Shown: positions 43,701-51,080 of the stretch, piece after piece
Layout: each line of letters starts with the position of its first letter
How positions within the stretch are numbered: position 1 is the stretch's first letter
Program-made: the position numbers and the translations under genes
The notes under the pieces: generated by a model
What the model was told of the DNA's origin: nothing
The model's input: only the letters and a program-made list of their open reading frames with translations
Databases searched by the model: none
Source: JASLDZ01 sp964235945
Lineage (GTDB): Bacteria > Pseudomonadota > Alphaproteobacteria > Caulobacterales > Caulobacteraceae
Length of the DNA stretch: 64,000 nt
Reading direction: 5' to 3'
NCBI GenBank assembly: GCA_964235945.1
Contig: CAXSDV010000002.1
Coordinates: 58,534 to 122,533, forward strand

Positions 43701-43799
43701 AGCGAGCCCTTCGTCACCCAGGATGGGGGCAGCGGCCTGATCATCGACTCCCAGGACTATGGACGGCGCTTCCTGGCCGGGGCCTCCTACAAGTTCTGA
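40743..43799 (+). CDS. TonB-dependent receptor (Xanthomonas/Caulobacter carbohydrate type)
   Basis: A 1018-residue outer-membrane active transporter. A signal peptide (hydrophobic part ALGSVSLRAVGIALLAIAPATA) is followed by a low-complexity stretch, the TonB box region IVVTGFRAS (about residue 131), and a plug with SAEDIGKLPDNSIAESIARLPGV, a signature of the large TonB-Xanth-Caul group. The barrel ends in GRRFLAGASYKF with a C-terminal Phe. Such receptors import oligosaccharides. I take the start as TTG 40743 because GGGAGGGGAG precedes it and the operator would otherwise be inside the gene. A terminator follows at 43809-43842. Confidence 0.93.
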   Translation: MQFLKRDSVHFGATGQVAQSVGRRALGSVSLRAVGIALLAIAPATAAAARQQAADQADPAQPQSAAAAKAAADKKAVQSYGPSVGPPSTSNPQATKTPGGSTELPTQDVGGGPIARKDASAPPDNEAPAIVVTGFRASLTSAIRTKRSADQILESVSAEDIGKLPDNSIAESIARLPGVTAQRVDGRDQVISIRGFSPDFSTTLLNGREQVTTNDNRAVEFDQYPSELLGQVVVYKTPTAGLIGQGISGTIDLRTIRPLEYGKRVVSLSARGEGVTKGALNAESTDTGYRVSGTYIDQFFDNKLGVTVGFARSDSPSQFERYNAWGYPTFDGNNATYGTLQADGTYKTRPEFADAQGKYILGGAKPYVQSNDLVRTGVVGTVEWRPTEHLTSTLDFFYSHFREAQQLRGIELPLYWGNAILEPGYTTTGDSITKGVWDDVKGVVRNEYIERNAKILSTGWNTKYQSDGWTLVGDISYSRVSRVDTDIETYSGTSRGVNNGPYDTLGFQTQSDGITKFSPTLNYADPNLIKITSPQGWADGPRDGAVPGGQDGFFSQPHVKDELYALRGSISRDLGNGNSIELGANYTARDKSYVPIALFLAATANINDPTHSTSVAVPAKDYIGTTPLSYLGIPGQVSYDPQALINDGVLTKLTAANVLTQYSTWTLTEDVSTGWLRYDYDVPTSLGKITGNAGLQVVYTDQSSDSYSNLSGTPLVNNGGLTYLDFLPSVNTSLRFDEQNVLRLGASRTLARARMDQLKASFQVGTNPAMVSSTNPYNSYFTASGGNARLKPWVADGGDVSFEHYFARDAYFAVAAFYKYLENYIYDSSVLFDFANSPTYGAMPATTMGVVTQPVNGTGGNIYGTEVSATLPLHILTPRLDGFGVLGSYSYTASTITGNPGTPSQPLPGLSKHVANGTVFYEKAGLSVRGSMRYRSGFLAEVISLGPGATNRAARAETIVDAQIGYEFQRGWMKGVSLLVQAQNLTSEPFVTQDGGSGLIIDSQDYGRRFLAGASYKF

Positions 43800-43808
43800 A
43801 GTCTCCAT

Positions 43809-43842
43809 CCCGCCGTCGGCCTCGCGCCGGCGGCGGGTTTTT
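43809..43842 (+). terminator. Rho-independent terminator after the TonB receptor
   Basis: A 12-bp stem with one G-T pair (43809-43820 with 43826-43837, loop CTCGC) followed by five Ts. It ends only 11 bases before the next gene's ATG, so it probably acts as a partial terminator that lowers expression of halogenase copy 2. Confidence 0.9.
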
Positions 43843-43853
43843 CAGGACCGGGC

Positions 43854-45341
43854 ATGGTCGAACCTTTGCGTAAGATCGTGGTCCTCGGCGGTGGGACGGC
43901 CGGCTGGATCACGGCGGCCATGCTGGTCCGCTTCACGCCTCCCGCCACCCGCATCGAGGTGGTGGCCTCCGAGACCCTCGGTACGGTCGGCGTGGGCGAG
44001 GCGACCATCCCGCAGATCAGGCTGCTCACGGGCGCGCTCGGGCTCGACGAGGACAAGCTGCTCGCCGCCGTCCAGGGCACCTACAAGCTCGGGATCGAGT
44101 TTGCGGACTGGCTCGAACCGGGTCGCAGCTACATGCACGCCTTCGGACCGGTGGGGCGCGGCCTGGGCGTGACGCCGTTTCACCACTATTGGCTGCGCGG
44201 CCGGGCGGCCGGCGTCGCGGAGCCTCTCGACGCCTACATCCCCACCGCGCGCGCGGCGCGGGAGGGCCGGTTCGGCCGCACGGGCGACGCCGACGCCGAC
44301 CTCGCCTACGCCTACCATTTCGACGCGCTGCTTCTGGCCGCCCTGCTGCGCCGGGTGAGCCAAGCGGGCGGCGCGGTTTACACGGAGGGCCGGGTCGCGT
44401 CCGTCCGCCGGGCGGACGAAGGCGCCGTCCAGGCGCTGGTGCTGGACGACGGCCGCGTGGTCGAAGGCGACTTCTTCATCGACTGCTCGGGCTTTCGCGC
44501 GCTGCTGATCGGCGAGACCCTGGGCGTCGGCTACGAGGACTGGTCGCGCTGGCTGCCGTGCGACCGGGCGGTGGCCGCGCCCTCCGCGGGCGACGGGTCC
44601 CTGCCGCCGTTCACGCGCGCCACCGCCCGCCCGGTCGGATGGCAGTGGCGCATCCCGCTGCAGCACCGGGTGGGCAACGGGCTGGTCTACGCTTCGCAGG
44701 ACCTGTCGGACGACGAGGCCGCCGCGCGCCTGCTGGGCGCGGTGGACGGCGAGGTCCTGGGCGAGCCGCGTCCGCTGCGCTTCACCGCCGGCAAGCGCCG
44801 CCGCTTCTGGGAGCACAACGTGGTCGCGGTCGGGCTGGCGTCCGGCTTCCTCGAACCGCTGGAGTCGACCAGCATCCACCTCGTCCAGTCGGCGATCGGG
44901 CGCTTGTTCACGCTGTTCCCCGGCCGCAGGCCCGATCCCGCCGCGCGCGACGCCTACAACCGCCAAACGCACGCCGAACTCGACCGCATCCGCGACTTCC
45001 TGATCCTGCACTACCACGCCAACGCCCGGGAGGAGCCGTTCTGGCGCCGCCGCCGCGAGGCTGCGATCCCCGACGAATTGGCCGAGAAGCTGCGCCAGTT
45101 CAGGGCGGGCGGCCGGTTGCTGAGCGAGGGCGAGGAGCTGTTCACCGAGCCGGGATGGCTTCAGGTGATGACGGGGCAGGGGGTCGCGCCCGAAGCCTGG
45201 TCGCCCCTGGCCGACGGTCTCGCGGACGCGGACCTCGCCCGCTTCCTGGCCCAAGTCTCACGCGGCGTGACGCAGCAGGTCGCGGACCTGCCCTCCCATC
45301 TCGACTTCATGGGCCGGCGTCGCGAGGCGGCGCTCGCGTAA
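43854..45341 (+). CDS. Flavin-dependent tryptophan halogenase-like protein (copy 2)
   Basis: A 495-residue homologue of copy 1. FAD motif IVVLGGGTAGWIT (about 8-20), GWQWRIP at 262-268, Lys78 in TYKLGIEF and Glu337 in EPLESTS keep the full catalytic set. It is clearly diverged from copy 1 (different loops around residues 95-150 and 240-260) and is not a recent duplicate. ATG 43854 follows CAGGA, which lies directly after the T-tract of the receptor terminator, so it depends on read-through or on a promoter I cannot see. Its role may be linked to substrate taken in by the receptor. Confidence 0.88.
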   Translation: MVEPLRKIVVLGGGTAGWITAAMLVRFTPPATRIEVVASETLGTVGVGEATIPQIRLLTGALGLDEDKLLAAVQGTYKLGIEFADWLEPGRSYMHAFGPVGRGLGVTPFHHYWLRGRAAGVAEPLDAYIPTARAAREGRFGRTGDADADLAYAYHFDALLLAALLRRVSQAGGAVYTEGRVASVRRADEGAVQALVLDDGRVVEGDFFIDCSGFRALLIGETLGVGYEDWSRWLPCDRAVAAPSAGDGSLPPFTRATARPVGWQWRIPLQHRVGNGLVYASQDLSDDEAAARLLGAVDGEVLGEPRPLRFTAGKRRRFWEHNVVAVGLASGFLEPLESTSIHLVQSAIGRLFTLFPGRRPDPAARDAYNRQTHAELDRIRDFLILHYHANAREEPFWRRRREAAIPDELAEKLRQFRAGGRLLSEGEELFTEPGWLQVMTGQGVAPEAWSPLADGLADADLARFLAQVSRGVTQQVADLPSHLDFMGRRREAALA

Positions 45342-45528
45342 GCACGACGCCGGGCCCGCCGGCGCTCCCCGGGTTCCCGGCGTTGCGTTCGGTCCTGAGG
45401 CGGCCGCGCACGCGTCGGCTGTCAAATCCGACCGGCCACGTTTACGATCATTGCAGCCAAGGTCGACGAGGAGTCTCGCAGCGGTCCGGGGCGGCCGAGG
45501 GATCGGGCGGAGCGGCGGAGGGGGCAGG

Positions 45529-47955
45529 ATGAACAAACTCGCCCGCTTGGTCGGCTTCACCGCACTGGGCGTCGCGTTCTGCGCGCCGACCGAGGGGCTG
45601 GCGCGTCAGGCCGCGGCCCCCGCACCCGCGCCGTCGCCCGAGATCGTGGTCACCGGCGATCCCGTGCGGCTGATCGAGACCCGGCCCGACAGCACGGTGT
45701 TCGGCCTGGACAAGTCCCTCCTGGAAACGCCCCGCTCGGCCACGGCCGTCAGCGACGTCACGCTGGACCGCTACGGCGTGACCGACCTCGACCGGCTGGT
45801 GGCCATCAGCCCCTCCAGCTACACGGCCAGCTATTACGGCGTGCCCGGGTCGCTCAACGTGCGCGGCACGCTGGCGGAGAACTATTTCCAGGGCTTCAAG
45901 CGGGTCGAGAACCGGGGCACCTACGCCACGCCCGTGGGCGACGCCGCCCGGCTCGACGTGGTGCGCGGGCCGCCCACGCCGATCTACGGCGCGGGCAAGG
46001 TCGGCGGCTTCGTCAACTTCACCCCCAAGAGCGCGGTGGTCGACGGCCGGCTCCCGACCCGCCCCACGGGCGAGGTCGACGTGACCTACGGGAGCTACTC
46101 CAAGAAGGACGTGACCCTGCAGGGCGGCGCCCCGGTCACGCTCGGCCCGGCGCAGGGCGGCGTGTACGCCTACCTCGACGCGGACGACAGCCACAGCTAC
46201 TACCGCGGCATATACCCCAAGCGGGACACCGCCGAGCTGTCGGCCGACTTCCGGCTGCCGGACGGCTGGACCACCTCGCTGGACGCCATGGTCTACCACT
46301 CGGACGGCGACGTGCAGACGCCCGGGTGGAACCGGCTCACCCAGGACCTGATCGACCACCGCACCTACGTCACCGGCCGCGACACCTCGGTGCAGGACAT
46401 CAACGGCGACGGGCGGCTGGAGCCGGGCGAACTGGGCGGCGCCTACCCCTTCGGCACCCACCCGCTCTACTGCGTGCCCGCCATCTCCCTGGGCTGCAAC
46501 GCCCAGGGGCTGAGCCCCTCGCACAGCCTGGACACGGGCGTGGGGACCACCAAGCTCGATCCGCGCACCGTCTACATCAGCAACGCCGACTTCTCGCGCA
46601 CGACCACCTATACGGTTTACGCCGACCTGGCCAAGAAGCTCGGCCCCACCAGCGACCTCAAGCTCCAAGTGTTCTACGACGCCCTCAACAACGAGCGCTT
46701 CGTCAGCTACGGTTTCCCGGGGTCCTACCAGTCCTACATCTTGGAGGCGCGGGCGATCTACGATTTCGCCGGCAGCTTCGCGAACGGCCGGGTCACGACC
46801 AAGAGCTTCGTGGGCGCGTCCTGGCGCTACACCCACGGCCACAAGCGCGAGAGCTTCAACAGCGGGGTCATCGCGCTCGACCGCCGCGACATCGCGGCGG
46901 GCGCGAGCGCCAACGACATCATCGACAGCCCGTTCTCGACGGACGACCGCGGCCAGCAGGGCCTGCAATGGGAGAACGACGTCCATTCCAACGTGGGCGA
47001 CGGCGGCGTCTTCCTCACCACCGACATCGCGGTCGGCAAGCTCGACCTGATCCTGGGCGGGCGCTACGACGAGTATGACGTGCGCTCCGACGACCGGGGG
47101 GTGGAGCCCTTCGAGCCCGCCTACGCTTCGAGCGGCAAGGGCGCCGGCTCCTGGACGGTGAGCGCCACCTACAAGCTGCCCTACGGCCTGATCCCCTACG
47201 CCACCTACGACCGGCAATCGGCGCTGGAGATCGGCCAGGCCAGCGACGTGCCCACGGCGGTCATCGCAAACGACGGCTACCTCTCGGCCTCGCACCTGGC
47301 CGAGGCGGGGCTGAAGTTCGCGGAGCTGCACAACCACCTGGTGGGCGCCTTCTCCATCTACCGGCAGGACCGCACCGAGCTGCAGCAGGGGCCGGGCGTC
47401 ACCACCGTCCAGGGCACGCGCTCGCAGGGGTTCGAGCTGGAAGCGCGCTGGGTCGCCACGCGCAACCTGAGCTTCACCTTCTCCGGCGACATCCAGCACA
47501 CGGAGGTCAAAGGGCCGGACCACAGCTTCGTCTACCTGCCCGCCTACCTGTTCGGGGTGGCCCCCAAGGACGGGTTCGGCGGCGCCTACGCCAGCTTCGA
47601 CTTCTCCGGCGTGCGCCCGGGCGACTACGCCTACTCGATCATCCCCCATTCGGTGGTCAGCACCTACGCCACCTACACCAGCGACGCCTACGACTGGGGC
47701 CGGGCGGGCGCGACCTTCGGGGCCACCCACGTGACGGGAACCTCCACCCTGGTTCCCGACCCGATCCGCTATCCCGCCTACTGGCTGGCGAACCTGTCGG
47801 GCTTCTACGCCTACGGCCCCTACACGGTGAGCGCCAACGTCGATAACCTGTTCGACACGCTCTACTTCACCCCGGACGCCGACAGCTACGCCAACCTGGG
47901 CGCCCTGCCCAGCATCGGCCGCGAGTGGCGCATCAAGGTGTCGCGGAGCTTCTGA
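45529..47955 (+). CDS. TonB-dependent receptor with an EF-hand-like loop
   Basis: An 808-residue outer-membrane transporter. Signal peptide (cleavage near GLARQA, residue 25), TonB box EIVVTGDPV (about 39-47), plug domain with ETPRSATAVSDVTLDRYGV, and a barrel ending EWRIKVSRSF with terminal Phe. It resembles the siderophore-type receptor group rather than the large carbohydrate type. Unusually, residues 290-301 (DINGDGRLEPGE) form a complete 12-residue EF-hand calcium loop inside the barrel region, probably an external loop. ATG 45529 follows GGAGGGGGCAGG. It starts a six-gene operon with an MFS transporter and degradation enzymes, so its ligand is presumably their substrate. Confidence 0.92.
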   Translation: MNKLARLVGFTALGVAFCAPTEGLARQAAAPAPAPSPEIVVTGDPVRLIETRPDSTVFGLDKSLLETPRSATAVSDVTLDRYGVTDLDRLVAISPSSYTASYYGVPGSLNVRGTLAENYFQGFKRVENRGTYATPVGDAARLDVVRGPPTPIYGAGKVGGFVNFTPKSAVVDGRLPTRPTGEVDVTYGSYSKKDVTLQGGAPVTLGPAQGGVYAYLDADDSHSYYRGIYPKRDTAELSADFRLPDGWTTSLDAMVYHSDGDVQTPGWNRLTQDLIDHRTYVTGRDTSVQDINGDGRLEPGELGGAYPFGTHPLYCVPAISLGCNAQGLSPSHSLDTGVGTTKLDPRTVYISNADFSRTTTYTVYADLAKKLGPTSDLKLQVFYDALNNERFVSYGFPGSYQSYILEARAIYDFAGSFANGRVTTKSFVGASWRYTHGHKRESFNSGVIALDRRDIAAGASANDIIDSPFSTDDRGQQGLQWENDVHSNVGDGGVFLTTDIAVGKLDLILGGRYDEYDVRSDDRGVEPFEPAYASSGKGAGSWTVSATYKLPYGLIPYATYDRQSALEIGQASDVPTAVIANDGYLSASHLAEAGLKFAELHNHLVGAFSIYRQDRTELQQGPGVTTVQGTRSQGFELEARWVATRNLSFTFSGDIQHTEVKGPDHSFVYLPAYLFGVAPKDGFGGAYASFDFSGVRPGDYAYSIIPHSVVSTYATYTSDAYDWGRAGATFGATHVTGTSTLVPDPIRYPAYWLANLSGFYAYGPYTVSANVDNLFDTLYFTPDADSYANLGALPSIGREWRIKVSRSF

Positions 47956-47996
47956 GACCCGACCGACCCGCCCCGGCGGGAGCGAGGACCGCTTCG

Positions 47997-49337
47997 ATGT
48001 CGACCCCCGAGACGAGCCCGCCGGGGCCGGACGCAGGCCCGGCGCAAAGGCCGACGACGCGCGCCTGGGTGCTGCTGGGCGCGCTGAGCCTGCTCCTGTT
48101 CCTGATCACCGCCTCCACCTTCTCGTCGCTGGGCGTGGTGTTGCCGGCGATGATCAAGGACCTGGGGTGGAGCTACGCCGACGCCTTTCTGGGCTTCACC
48201 TTCCTGGGCGCGCTGTGCGGGGCGTCCTCCTGGCTGCCGGCCCTGACCATCCGCAAGATCGGGGTGCGCGCGACGATACTGATCGGCTCGGCGCTGATGG
48301 CGGCGGGCTTCCTGTGCCTGGGCGCCGCGCACGGCCTGCCCGTCTACTTCCTGGGGACCTCGCTCTGCGGCGTGGCCTACCAGATGATGGCGCTGATCCC
48401 CGGCACCCACCTCCTGGCCATCCTGTTCAGGAAGCGCGGCCTGCCCTTCGGCCTCTACTTCACCGTGGGATCGCTGGGCGGCGTCGCGGGCCCGTTCATG
48501 GTGCTTGCGGCGATGCACGCGACCGGCGGCGACTGGCGCCCCTACTGGCGGGTCCAGGCCGCGGTCTCCGTCGCGGTCGGCGTCGCCTGCACCGCGCTCG
48601 TGGGCGACCGTCGGTGGCTGGAGCGCATCGCCAAGGCGACGGACGCCGTGCTCGCCCAGGAGATCAAGGCGCTGTCCGGCGTGTCGCGCGTCCACCGGAC
48701 CTCCGTGGACTGGACGGTGGGCGAAGCGGTGTCCACGCCGCAGTTCTGGGTGCTGCTGGCCGCCTATTTCAGCCACCTCCTGGCCGGGGTGACGGTGGCC
48801 AGCCTGTCGGTCGCCCACCTGGGCGAGCTGGGCGCGGGGGCGGTGCTGGCGGCCGCCATGCTGAGCTTCGAGTCGCTGATGCAGACCCTGGCGCGCCTGG
48901 GCGGCGGGCTGCTGGGCGACCGCATCGACCCGCGATGGCTGCTGGTCGGCGCCCAGGCGATGCTGGCGGTGGGGCTGGTCGCGCTGTCGGTGGCCCGCAC
49001 CGTGCCGCTGATGATGCTCTACGCCCTGGGCACGGGTACGGGCTTCGGCCTGACGGCGCTGGCGACGACCATGCTGCTGCTCAACTATTACGGGCGCGGG
49101 CGCAACCTGGAGATCTTCTCCCTGGTCTGCCTCGTGGGGGCTCCGGCCGCGCTGGGCCCGTTCATCGGCGGCTTCATGCGCGACCGGCTGGGAAGTTTCG
49201 CGCCGACCTTCGACCTGTTCGCCGCCGCCATCGGCCTCGTGTTCGTGGCCGCCCTGCTGATGCGGCCGCCCAGGAGGCCGGCCGGGGCTGCGACGGCCGA
49301 CATGAGCGCGGCCGACCTCGTCCGCGACGTCGCCTGA
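47997..49337 (+). CDS. MFS transporter
   Basis: A 446-residue major facilitator with about 12 hydrophobic helices in two six-helix halves and a central loop at about residues 205-240. The start of the first helix (RAWVLLGALSLLLFLITASTFSSLGVVLPAMIKDLGW) and the LGDRIDPRWLL loop after helix 8, a form of the GD-R motif, are typical of the metabolite:H+ symporter/monocarboxylate-type group. It would carry the ligand across the inner membrane after the receptor brings it into the periplasm. ATG 47997 lies 41 bp after the receptor stop; the next gene starts 13 bp after its stop. Confidence 0.9.
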   Translation: MSTPETSPPGPDAGPAQRPTTRAWVLLGALSLLLFLITASTFSSLGVVLPAMIKDLGWSYADAFLGFTFLGALCGASSWLPALTIRKIGVRATILIGSALMAAGFLCLGAAHGLPVYFLGTSLCGVAYQMMALIPGTHLLAILFRKRGLPFGLYFTVGSLGGVAGPFMVLAAMHATGGDWRPYWRVQAAVSVAVGVACTALVGDRRWLERIAKATDAVLAQEIKALSGVSRVHRTSVDWTVGEAVSTPQFWVLLAAYFSHLLAGVTVASLSVAHLGELGAGAVLAAAMLSFESLMQTLARLGGGLLGDRIDPRWLLVGAQAMLAVGLVALSVARTVPLMMLYALGTGTGFGLTALATTMLLLNYYGRGRNLEIFSLVCLVGAPAALGPFIGGFMRDRLGSFAPTFDLFAAAIGLVFVAALLMRPPRRPAGAATADMSAADLVRDVA

Positions 49338-49350
49338 GGGAGGAGGGCGC

Positions 49351-50415
49351 GTGCCGAACGCCGCGTCGCGGGGCAAGGACTTCGGCGTCTTCCTGCCGGT
49401 CGCCGCCGGGGGCTGGATCATCTCCAGCAGCACGCCCCCGCTGGACGACCTTTGGGCGCAGAACCGCGCGGCCGCGGTGATCGCCGACCGCCAGGGCCTG
49501 GACTTCGTCATGTCCATGAGCAAGTTCCGCGGCTTCGGCGGCGAGACCGACCACTGGGGCGCCTCGCTCGAATCGGTCACCATGATGGCGGCCGTCGCCG
49601 AGGCGACCCGCCACGTGCGCATCTGGGCGACGATCCACCCGCTGCTGCAGAACCCCGCCGTCGCCGCCAAGATGATCGCCACCCTGGACCACATCTCCGG
49701 CGGGCGCGCCGGCCTGAACATCGTGGCGGGAGCCTACAGGAGCGAGTTCGACCAGATGGGCGCCTGGGACGACGCGCTCGACCACGACGACCGCTACGCC
49801 CTGACCGAGGAGTGGACCGCCGTGGTCAAGCGCCTGTGGGCGCAGGAGGCGGTGAACCACGCCGGACGCTTCTTCACCCTGAAGGACTGCCGGTCCAAGC
49901 CGGCGCCCGTGTCGCGCCCGCGGCCCGAGTTGATCTGCGCGGGCATGAGCGACCGGGGCTTCCAGTTCGCCGTGCGCGAGGCGGACGCCTGCTTCATCGG
50001 CGGCGGCACGCCCGCCGAACGGCGCGACTCCTCCCTGCGCGCCAAGCGGATGGCGGCGGAGCTGGGCCGGACCATCCGCACCTACGCCATGTGCACGGTC
50101 GTCCACGGCGAAACGGACGCCGACGCCGACGCCCGGGTCGCCCGCTACGCCGCAGGCGCCGACATGGGCGCGATCCTGTCCATGCTGCGCAGCTGGGGCG
50201 TGCCCGCCGACGGGCTGGACGCCGCCGCGGCCCGGCAGGGGGCCTTCATGACCCACACGGTTTCGGGCTCGCCCGGCGCCTGCGCCGAGAAGATCGAAGC
50301 CTTCGTCGACGACTGCCGGCTGGACGGGCTGATGCTGATCTTCCCCGACTACGCCGAGGGGCTGGCCATGTTCGGCGAAGAGATCCTGCCCGGCCTGCGG
50401 GCGACCTACGCGTGA
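49351..50415 (+). CDS. RutA-like LLM class flavin-dependent oxygenase
   Basis: A 354-residue bacterial-luciferase-like flavin monooxygenase. By eye it follows RutA, the pyrimidine oxygenase, over its whole length: FGVFLPVAAGGWIIS, MSKFRGFGGETDHWGASLESVTMMA, DHISGGRAGLNIVAGAY, and LICAGMSDRGF match RutA segments. RutA uses FMN and oxygen to open the uracil ring at an amide bond. A related ring-opening of a nitrogen heterocycle or cyclic amide is therefore likely, but the substrate need not be uracil since RutC, RutD, RutE and RutF homologues are absent. GTG 49351 follows GGGAGGAGGG. It is coupled to the next gene by a GTGA overlap. Confidence 0.88.
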   Translation: MPNAASRGKDFGVFLPVAAGGWIISSSTPPLDDLWAQNRAAAVIADRQGLDFVMSMSKFRGFGGETDHWGASLESVTMMAAVAEATRHVRIWATIHPLLQNPAVAAKMIATLDHISGGRAGLNIVAGAYRSEFDQMGAWDDALDHDDRYALTEEWTAVVKRLWAQEAVNHAGRFFTLKDCRSKPAPVSRPRPELICAGMSDRGFQFAVREADACFIGGGTPAERRDSSLRAKRMAAELGRTIRTYAMCTVVHGETDADADARVARYAAGADMGAILSMLRSWGVPADGLDAAAARQGAFMTHTVSGSPGACAEKIEAFVDDCRLDGLMLIFPDYAEGLAMFGEEILPGLRATYA

Positions 50416-51080
50416 CGCCGGCGCCCGACCCCGCCGCCGGCCTGGCCGGTTGGATCGCACCCTCCCGCACCGCCTTGGTGGTGATCGACATGCAGGTGGA
50501 CTTCGCCGAACCGCAGGGCGCCTTGGGCGCTTCGGTGGACATGGTCGCCGTTCCCGCCGCCCTGGCGGCGGCCGGGCGCTTGGCGGAGGCGGCGAGGGCG
50601 GCGGGCGCGCCCGTGGTGTTCGTGGGCCTGTTCACCGAGTCGGCCACCGATTCGCCCGCCTGGAGGGAGCGGATGCGCCGAACGGGCGGCGACCCCGAGG
50701 TGGACGCCGTCCTGTGCCGGGCGGGCGCGCGGGGCTCGGCTTTCAGCGGGCCCCGTCCGGCCCCCGGCGAGGAGGTGGTCCGCAAGACGCGCTACAGCGG
50801 CTTCTACGGGACGGACCTGGAGGCGCGCCTGCGCGGCTTGGGGGTGGACACGCTGGTCGCCTGCGGGCTCACCACCGAGTGCTGCGTCGCCCAAACGACG
50901 GCCGACGCTTTCCACCGCGACTTCCACGTGTTCGTCGCCGCGGACGCCTGCGCCGCCTACGACCGCGACCTGCACGCGGCCGGCCTGCGGATCATGGCCC
51001 TGAACACCGCCATCCTGACCACGAGCGCGGAGGTCGTCGCGGCCTGGTCGTCCGCCGCGGCGGCGCGGGACGCCGGCTGA
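50412..51080 (+). CDS. RutB-like isochorismatase family amidohydrolase
   Basis: A 222-residue cysteine hydrolase of the isochorismatase superfamily, with the catalytic set Asp26 (ALVVIDMQVDF), Lys125 (VRKTRYSGFYGT) and Cys158 (TTECCVAQTT). RutB, the enzyme that hydrolyses the ureidoacrylate formed by RutA, is of this family and shares the KxRYSGF segment. Here it follows a RutA-like oxygenase directly, so it probably cleaves the linear amide or carbamate made by that step and releases ammonia or CO2. GTG start overlaps the oxygenase stop; its own stop overlaps the next ATG by one base (TGATG). Confidence 0.87.
   Translation: MTPAPDPAAGLAGWIAPSRTALVVIDMQVDFAEPQGALGASVDMVAVPAALAAAGRLAEAARAAGAPVVFVGLFTESATDSPAWRERMRRTGGDPEVDAVLCRAGARGSAFSGPRPAPGEEVVRKTRYSGFYGTDLEARLRGLGVDTLVACGLTTECCVAQTTADAFHRDFHVFVAADACAAYDRDLHAAGLRIMALNTAILTTSAEVVAAWSSAAAARDAG

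Noticed and set aside
40626..43808. A 1060-codon minus-strand open frame opposite the TonB receptor
   Set aside because: Stop-poor antisense frames are common in DNA of this GC content; the plus strand encodes an unmistakable receptor with plug and terminal Phe.
45451..45468. ATTGCA-containing sequence before the second TonB receptor as a third LacI operator
   Set aside because: TTTACGATCATTGCA does not fit TGNAANCGNTTNCA, since the two halves are out of register, so I do not assign it to the LacI regulon.
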